5,169 nucleotides of DNA, from the NCBI GenBank assembly GCA_002725475.1, contig PBPH01000111.1, positions 1-5,169 on the forward strand, in the 5' to 3' direction. Source of the DNA: Methanobacteriota archaeon (lineage in GTDB: Archaea > Thermoplasmatota > Poseidoniia > Poseidoniales > Thalassarchaeaceae). The translations under genes were made by a program, and so were the position numbers. Of this stretch, positions 1-3,870 are shown piece by piece. Within the stretch, counting starts at the first letter, position 1; every line of letters starts with the position of its first letter. Under the pieces are notes generated by a model. The model saw only the letters and a list, made by a program, of their open reading frames with translations, was not told where the DNA came from and did no database searches.

Positions 1-589
1 CCTCATTCAATATTGGTCCAACTACCGAACCTCTGTTGAATGGTTCTGGCATTGGTAATTCTCCACTTAATAGAGATGCATACCCTGCTCTAATCTTAGC
101 CTGCAACTCATCTGTTTCAAAATATTCTTGTTTATCCATAGTGGCTTCACGTAGAGTGCCATGGGTGATTCTACGTAGTGCCATTTCTGGATCACAATCT
201 ACCCAAATACAAAGGTCAGGAATACAGGCGGCACTATTCAATTTAGCAATATCTTCCAACCCAATTTCTCCAACAATTCCTTGGTAAACAAGTGATGAAT
301 GGACATTGCGTTCTGAAATTACAATCATCCCTTTCTTCAATCTAGGAATTATCCAAGCGTGTGAATGGTCTAGACGGTCTGCAGCAAACAAACTCGCCTC
401 CCTAACTGGTCCGGCTTCACCCGTCCTTACAGATTCTACAGCTAATTGGCCCAGTGGGTGGTCACGTCGAGGCTCACTAGTAATCCATATCGGAAAATTC
501 GGGAATTCTTCAATGAGAATTTCTTCAAGCATCTTGGTGGCAATACCTTTGCCACTTCCATCTCCTCCTTCAATGGTGATGAGATACAT
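1..589 (-). CDS. tmk: dTMP (thymidylate) kinase, C-terminus cut by the window edge
   Basis: Phosphorylates dTMP to dTDP with ATP, in the cytoplasm, for dTTP synthesis. 196 residues are visible with no stop; the family is usually about 200-215 residues, so little is missing. Seen in order: P-loop IEGGDGSGKG (residues 6-15); the TSEPRRDHPLGQLA segment (37-50), equivalent to the TREPGG region; LFAADRLDH (67-75), the nucleoside-binding DR motif; SERNVHSSLVYQG (92-104), equivalent to the DRY..S..AYQG motif; WVDCDPEMALRRI (129-141), the strand leading into the LID; and YFETDELQAKIRAGY (156-170). Two features are atypical: the P-loop lysine is followed by Gly-Ile rather than Thr/Ser-Thr, and the usual Asp of the DR(Y/H) motif is Glu93. 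The ATG at 589 places the P-loop at the expected distance from the N-terminus. The DUF2085 gene lies 102 nt upstream on the same strand. Family assignment is secure. Confidence 0.94.
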   Translation of the reverse strand, partial: MYLITIEGGDGSGKGIATKMLEEILIEEFPNFPIWITSEPRRDHPLGQLAVESVRTGEAGPVREASLFAADRLDHSHAWIIPRLKKGMIVISERNVHSSLVYQGIVGEIGLEDIAKLNSAACIPDLCIWVDCDPEMALRRITHGTLREATMDKQEYFETDELQAKIRAGYASLLSGELPMPEPFNRGSVVGPILNE

Positions 590-608
590 GGCTCCGCCCC
601 CGACCTAT

Positions 609-635
609 GACAGTCGCCGGGGTGGATAAACTGTC
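609..635. repeat. Short inverted repeat upstream of the dTMP kinase gene
   Basis: GACAGT at 609-614 is mirrored by ACTGTC at 630-635, with a 15-nt spacer. It lies 20-46 nt upstream of the kinase ATG and contains the minus-strand AT element GTTTATCC. It could be an operator or a hairpin near the kinase promoter, but a 6-bp arm can arise by chance. A run of eight G follows at 641-648. No regulator is identified. Confidence 0.2.
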
Positions 636-691
636 GCTATGGGGGGGGTGGAATCTCACTAAGAATTTTTAGTTGAAATTCAAGGCCCGAT

Positions 692-1495
692 TCATTCTTG
701 TTCATCTATATTGGAATCTTCAATAACATCACTAGCCTCATGTGCTACTAGACGAGCATTAGCAGGTAGTTTCACATTTTCTGCATTGAAATCGAATGGT
801 TTAGGATTTGCAGCAAAGACTCCTGAGAAAAGCAAACCAATTCCAAGTCCCATAGGAAATCCGGTTAGCAGTCTTTTCAAATTCGTGGATTCGTAATCAG
901 TTATTGCTTGGATTCCACCATCTAGGGCAGTAGGCAATAGTAGGAGGGCGATTCCTCCAAAGGCAAGTAGGAACCGTCTATCGGTGAAATAAAATTGTTC
1001 AACTTTGTTATCGGGTAGTACAGAAATTATTGTATCTCGAACAGTCCAGCGATTCAAACCTCTCTTCCTGAAAATCAAACCCCCTACAGCAATACCTGCA
1101 AAAATCCCCACATCCCTAGTGCAAATTGGCATCTGGTTGCCATTTATTTCCCATGATCTCTCATGTTTTTGATGACAGTTGATATCACCAAATGCATAGA
1201 TAAAAGCACTGAATAAATCTAGTTCTGACCATGCAAATTGCCCCCCGTGTTCCGATTGGTCGTGGCCCATAGAACCATCTTCGGGATGTGGCTCGTTCCC
1301 CCAATCCCCCCAACTTGAGTCTTTTGACATATAGTCGATAGCGTTGGCTCTTCCTGATAATTCAGGAACCGTATCAGTTGGTAACAAGGCGGGAACTAAG
1401 AAAGATGATAATAGATATCCGAACGAAAGTCCAATTACCCAATTTGAAATTCTTATTTCTCTGAACCGGTCTGGTAGTCCATTGGGCTCGACCAT
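692..1495 (-). CDS. DUF2085-family membrane protein of unknown function
   Basis: From the ATG at 1495 the protein has 267 residues. A GTG at 1516 would add seven. The ATG is preferred because an AT-rich box lies about 32 nt upstream. One hydrophobic span lies near residues 20-39. A polar loop (about 40-88) rich in Asp, Glu, Gly, His and Trp follows. The conserved core then has C107-H108-Q109, ERS (112-114), the segment GNQMPIC-R around C125 and R127, and a hydrophobic span to about 142. Two more spans lie near 176-198 and 209-229. DGG (192-194), ESTN (202-205) and RLLTG (208-212) are the other DUF2085 signatures. The tail is hydrophilic and acidic. The family is an uncharacterised membrane family whose paired Cys/His residues suggest, but do not prove, metal or redox chemistry. 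It is divergent from the Smr gene and upstream of the dTMP kinase gene on the same strand. Confidence 0.85.
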   Translation of the reverse strand: MVEPNGLPDRFREIRISNWVIGLSFGYLLSSFLVPALLPTDTVPELSGRANAIDYMSKDSSWGDWGNEPHPEDGSMGHDQSEHGGQFAWSELDLFSAFIYAFGDINCHQKHERSWEINGNQMPICTRDVGIFAGIAVGGLIFRKRGLNRWTVRDTIISVLPDNKVEQFYFTDRRFLLAFGGIALLLLPTALDGGIQAITDYESTNLKRLLTGFPMGLGIGLLFSGVFAANPKPFDFNAENVKLPANARLVAHEASDVIEDSNIDEQE

Positions 1496-1522
1496 AATCT
1501 CTCGAGACAGGCACACGACATC

Positions 1523-1533
1523 ATATTTTTGTT
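1523..1533 (-). promoter_or_regulatory. Candidate TATA-like box of the DUF2085 gene
   Basis: Read on the minus strand, AAAAATAT is centred near 1527, about 32 nt upstream of the ATG at 1495. With archaeal TATA-to-start spacing this would give a near-leaderless transcript. No Shine-Dalgarno sequence precedes that ATG. The surrounding 1523-1560 stretch is the most AT-rich part of the divergent region and also holds a second AT block (1533-1550) that would suit the alternative GTG start at 1516. Confidence 0.28.
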
Positions 1534-1625
1534 TAATTTAATTATTTTGTAAATCATTTGAATGAGTTTGGCAGTTCGAAAAAAGTGACTTAACAACCTC
1601 ATTTTGCCGCAATTGCTTTGATGCA

Positions 1626-2411
1626 GTGGCAACAGCCGAGGTTATGGTGGAGGTAGGGTTCCGAGATTTGTTTGGAATCAGCATTGTTATGGGTGTCATG
1701 ACGACAACAATGTCAACCATGCTTGTATTTTTTTACACTGGTTTGGAAGGGGATTTGGTTGAAACTCTCAAAATGGGGGGTTTCTGTGGAGGTGCTGTTG
1801 CAAGTATTACCTTGGTCTTTGGTTCCTGGAGATTGATTGAAATTCACAGGGGTAGTAAGGGCGTAGAAAAGGCGGATACAGTGTCAGAGTTACGAAAGGT
1901 ACTTTCTCCAGTAGAAGCCCACGCAGCATCACTTTCATGGGCTGGGGAAAGGCCTTGGAGAACATCAACACATGTCAAGTCAGAGAGGGGCACAGTTACA
2001 TTAGATCTACACGATTTAGATTTGGCTGGGGCTAGAAAATGTCTAGATTTGATTATTGAGAACAGGCCAATCTTAGGCCGAATTCGAATTGTCACAGGTA
2101 AAGGAAAAAACTCTCGTGGTAAAGCAGTAATTAGGCCTATGGTAAATGAACGTCTTGATACTGTTGCACGTGCTCTAGATTGGCAAATTATCGGGAAAGC
2201 GGGTTCAATCACTTTGCGCCCTCTAGGCAAGCGTCCAACGGTGAAACAATGGATAATCAGATTCCTAGTTTTCGTCGCCCCATTCACCGTAGCTATGGCC
2301 CTTTCCTTTGAAGAATTAGCAGGCTCGGGTGCTCGCGAACAAGGTCGAACTTTCGGTGCCGTAGCAGGCGTCATAATGACGGCTTTGTTGGCATCGTATC
2401 GTGAGAGATGA
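1626..2411 (+). CDS. Smr-domain protein with predicted membrane segments on both sides
   Basis: 261 residues from a GTG at 1626. An ATG at 1644 would give 255 residues, and neither start has a well-spaced Shine-Dalgarno. Two hydrophobic spans lie at about 15-38 and 50-70. A charged linker follows, then an Smr-like domain at about 122-199: VTLDLHDLDLAGA (124-136) with the conserved D127-L-H129, RIRIVTGKGKNSRGKAVIRP (152-171) with the G158-K-G160 loop, and a closing ITLRP strand. Further hydrophobic stretches lie at 209-227 and 243-257. Smr domains, known from the C-terminus of MutS2 and from standalone proteins, bind or cleave nucleic acid. In the HGKG motif the usual His is Thr157 here. Flanking membrane spans are unusual for the family. 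Even numbers of spans on each side would put the Smr domain in the cytoplasm (inference). It is divergent from DUF2085 and ends 5 nt from the convergent gene. The Smr call is firm from motifs; the cellular role is unknown. Confidence 0.85.
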   Translation: MATAEVMVEVGFRDLFGISIVMGVMTTTMSTMLVFFYTGLEGDLVETLKMGGFCGGAVASITLVFGSWRLIEIHRGSKGVEKADTVSELRKVLSPVEAHAASLSWAGERPWRTSTHVKSERGTVTLDLHDLDLAGARKCLDLIIENRPILGRIRIVTGKGKNSRGKAVIRPMVNERLDTVARALDWQIIGKAGSITLRPLGKRPTVKQWIIRFLVFVAPFTVAMALSFEELAGSGAREQGRTFGAVAGVIMTALLASYRER

Positions 2412-2416
2412 AAAAT

Positions 2417-2662
2417 CTAAATCATCTTTTCCTGCCATTCATAATCCCAATCAAAACCTACTTCTGAAAATAATTCTATTTCTTTTTCTGCTAGTTTTCT
2501 TTCAGCTTGTATTTTTTCAAAAGAACTTTCATATTTTCTCCTGTAATCGTAAGCAATAAACATTTCATTAACTATTTGTCTAAATAGGCGAAATAATTTT
2601 TCCATATCCTCTTCATTCGTTTTCTCTTTGTCATTCTCTCTGTCATTATCGTCATTTACCAT
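2417..2662 (-). CDS. Small highly charged hypothetical protein
   Basis: 81 residues from the ATG at 2662. A TTG at 2671 would add three. I do not recognise a family. The N-terminal 20 residues are almost entirely Asp, Glu, Asn, Lys and Arg and look disordered. From about residue 20 to 67 the pattern is helical and amphipathic (EKLFRLFRQIVNEMF, then an AERKLAEKEIEL segment), suggesting one or two helices or a short coiled coil. The C-terminus is aromatic and acidic (FDWDYEW). There are no membrane spans or cysteines. An AAGGGGA stretch lies upstream of the ATG at longer than ideal spacing. The frame is open a further 15 codons upstream but contains no ATG. It converges with the Smr gene, and its nearest upstream gene is 188 nt away. 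Probably a real gene, judged by length, a sensible helical pattern and the tight convergent fit. Confidence 0.55.
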   Translation of the reverse strand: MVNDDNDRENDKEKTNEEDMEKLFRLFRQIVNEMFIAYDYRRKYESSFEKIQAERKLAEKEIELFSEVGFDWDYEWQEKMI

Positions 2663-2850
2663 AGTTAGCAATTCCCCTTCATTGTCCAGTTTTTCTGGTC
2701 CAATGCTTCATAAATTCAGGAAATCATGGCTAGCAACTCTACAAATAATACATATACATCATTCTATATTAACATGTTGTTTTGGTGTTAAATTAAGAGT
2801 GCTCGCGCCGGAGTGCGTAGTAAAATTCTCAAAGGGGTTCCATGAGGGGG

Positions 2851-3000
2851 TCACAGAAATTCTGGCTGCCAAATGAAAAGTGTAAATGCGGCGAGTAAAT
2901 AGAAACCGATTTCGAAATAAAGTGCGATTCGAAGTAAAGGGTTCAACTCATCCCATTCTCCCTTGAAACGTTTCAGAAGCGTCTTCAAGATAGCGAACAT
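2851..3000 (-). CDS. 49-residue single-span membrane protein overlapping its upstream neighbour
   Basis: A short ORF found by reading the minus strand. The ATG at 3000 is preceded by GAGGGGTGA, one of the best ribosome binding sites in the window, and the TGA stop is at 2851-2853. The product begins with a basic amphipathic stretch, MFAILKTLLKRFKGEW (1-16), then DELNPLLRIAL, and a hydrophobic segment at about 22-44 (IALYFEIGFYLLAAFTLFIW), ending QPEFL. The basic N-terminus followed by one span predicts a cytoplasmic N-terminus (inference). The first 53 nt overlap the end of the 142-residue gene in another frame, consistent with translational coupling. Both strong initiation and a protein-like hydrophobic pattern beyond the overlap support it. 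No family is recognised. Possible roles include a small membrane partner of one of the neighbouring products. Confidence 0.62.
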   Translation of the reverse strand: MFAILKTLLKRFKGEWDELNPLLRIALYFEIGFYLLAAFTLFIWQPEFL

Positions 3001-3376
3001 TGTCACCCCTCAATTCAACTTTCTGCGTGCTATACCGATATATCAACTGTGCCTCAATCCTAATCATGTTATTCTTCGAATTTGTACATCTCTCCATTGC
3101 CTTGATAGTAACATTATTCCACCCCTTTTTCTCAACAATTATTACCAATTTTTTGAATGCTATAAATGAGGGTGAATCACAATTGGCACTCTTGAAAATT
3201 ATTTCATATGAACCTTCAACATATTCAGATGCTATCATGGCAAGCCCCTCGGTTGCCCATTCCTCATCCATTCTTGCTAACTCATTTACTAACCTCTCAA
3301 CAGCAAAAACTCCGTAGTCAAAAACTCGATGAATTTCATCTTCCCAACAATCCGTTATATCATCATTTTTATTCAT
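2948..3376 (-). CDS. Hypothetical soluble protein, 142 residues
   Basis: ATG at 3376, 11 nt after the stop of the zinc-ribbon-like gene, with a purine-rich GGGGCGG upstream; the two are probably co-transcribed. No family is recognised. Residues 11-62 read as amphipathic helices (DEIHRVFDYGVFAVERLVNE, then EEWATEGLAMIASEY). Residues 71-115 contain a second helical segment around FKKLVIIVEKKGW and MERCTNSKNNMIRIEAQ. The alternating helices would suit a small alpha-helical repeat or bundle, but this is only a pattern impression. There is no signal peptide or convincing membrane span. Three cysteines (10, 66, 97) show no metal-site spacing. The end of the frame overlaps the 49-residue ORF by 53 nt, so the last 17 or so codons are read in two frames. 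A plus-strand ORF over the same DNA gives a low-complexity hydrophobic product and is judged a shadow. Confidence 0.65.
   Translation of the reverse strand: MNKNDDITDCWEDEIHRVFDYGVFAVERLVNELARMDEEWATEGLAMIASEYVEGSYEIIFKSANCDSPSFIAFKKLVIIVEKKGWNNVTIKAMERCTNSKNNMIRIEAQLIYRYSTQKVELRGDNVRYLEDASETFQGRMG
3003..3011 (-). promoter_or_regulatory. Ribosome binding site of the 49-residue ORF
   Basis: Minus strand GAGGGGTGA, with the GAGGGG core ending 5 nt before the ATG at 3000. It lies inside the coding region of the upstream 142-residue gene. Because most genes here lack an obvious Shine-Dalgarno, this site is a main reason for calling the short ORF and its start. Confidence 0.5.
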
Positions 3377-3387
3377 CTAAACCGCCC

Positions 3388-3789
3388 CTATTCCTTTACC
3401 TCATCACAAGCACCTGAACCCATCCTCAAGTGTGGTTCGTTATTCATCCAAACCATCATCTCACACATAATGCAAGGGAAAATATGGTGATATTCTAAGA
3501 CAATCAATACTGTTGGGTGCGGAATTGATGCTTTACAGTGAGGGCATTTGTTATACCTGGTATGTCTTGAATCGATAAGCAATATGACTGGTCTTTTATA
3601 CTGCGGCTCATCAATGCAATCAGGTGTGCTAAACTCAATTGTTTCGATCCAAAAGTAAGGTTCTCCATCCTCAGAAAACCTTACCGTACCATCTTTCCAT
3701 GATATCATCCATGGTGCAAGATCAAAGGCGTGCCTATCCTCTTCATCATATCGTCTTCTTTTTTCTGCCCTGTCATCTGGTTCTTCCAT
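3388..3789 (-). CDS. Zinc-ribbon-like hypothetical protein with two CxxC knuckles
   Basis: 133 residues from the ATG at 3789; an ATG at 3834 would add 15 residues. The inner start is preferred because an AT element lies about 25 nt upstream of it and none lies at the right distance from the outer one. The N-terminus is strongly charged (EEPDDRAEKRRRYDEEDR). A middle section rich in beta-like and aromatic residues follows (WMISWKDGTVRF, PYFWIETIEF). Then C82-P-H-C85 and C106-I-M-C109, separated by 20 residues with His in between, form a pair of knuckles typical of zinc ribbons that bind one structural Zn. No named family is recognised. Such ribbons occur in nucleic-acid-binding and in protein-interaction proteins, so no function is assigned. 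It heads the minus-strand run, is divergent from the lipoprotein gene, and is 11 nt from the next gene. Confidence 0.68.
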   Translation of the reverse strand: MEEPDDRAEKRRRYDEEDRHAFDLAPWMISWKDGTVRFSEDGEPYFWIETIEFSTPDCIDEPQYKRPVILLIDSRHTRYNKCPHCKASIPHPTVLIVLEYHHIFPCIMCEMMVWMNNEPHLRMGSGACDEVKE

Positions 3790-3810
3790 ATTTCTTCTAT
3801 TGCTGATGGT

Positions 3811-3818
3811 TCTTAAAG
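3811..3818 (-). promoter_or_regulatory. Candidate TATA-like box for the zinc-ribbon-like gene
   Basis: Minus strand CTTTAAGA, centred about 25 nt upstream of the ATG at 3789, preceded by a CTTCC stretch. If real, transcription would begin at or very near that ATG (leaderless) and the upstream ATG at 3834 would not be used. Short AT motifs are common, so this is suggestive only. Confidence 0.25.
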
Positions 3819-3836
3819 GAAGATAATATTCCATGC

Positions 3837-3847
3837 AAATGATATTA
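3837..3847 (+). promoter_or_regulatory. Candidate TATA-like box for the lipoprotein gene
   Basis: AAATGATATTA on the plus strand, centred about 27-29 nt before the ATG at 3871. No Shine-Dalgarno is present between it and the ATG (the sequence there is CCCAAACCT), so a leaderless transcript is the simplest reading. It shares the short divergent interval with the promoter of the minus-strand run. Confidence 0.3.
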
Positions 3848-3870
3848 CTCTGTCATCGAAACCCAAACCT

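Noticed and set aside
36..629. Two plus-strand ORFs opposite the dTMP kinase
   Set aside because: They lie antisense to a kinase with all family motifs, and their translations are low in recognisable structure.
1621..1656. Eleven-codon ORF (MQWQQPRLWWR) overlapping the start of the Smr gene, considered as a leader peptide
   Set aside because: No ribosome binding site, no attenuator-like hairpin, and no biosynthetic gene downstream; likely chance.
1844..2374. Minus-strand ORF of 176 codons opposite the Smr gene
   Set aside because: Antisense to a gene with clear Smr motifs; the product is rich in Ser, Arg and Pro, as expected for a shadow frame.
2686..2700. CCAG-TTTTT-CTGG inverted repeat
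   Set aside because: Only a 4-bp stem, which does not extend; expected by chance.
2798..2822. GC-rich patch in an AT-rich gap, considered as a terminator or RNA gene
   Set aside because: The repeated GAGTGC units are direct, not inverted; only a 3-bp stem forms, there is no U-tract, and no tRNA-like cloverleaf fits.
2628..2876. Plus-strand ORF of 82 codons across the gap near 2663-2850
   Set aside because: Its first part is antisense to the charged small gene and Ser-rich, its tail is antisense to the 49-residue gene, and it has no ribosome binding site.
2938..2960. GGGTTCAACTC resembling a tRNA T-loop
   Set aside because: The flanking bases do not form the 5-bp T-stem, there is no acceptor or anticodon arm, and the site lies in coding sequence.
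2948..3000. Programmed frameshift joining the 142-residue protein to the 49-residue frame
   Set aside because: No slippery heptamer is evident, and the short frame has its own stop, ribosome binding site and ATG, so separate initiation is simpler.
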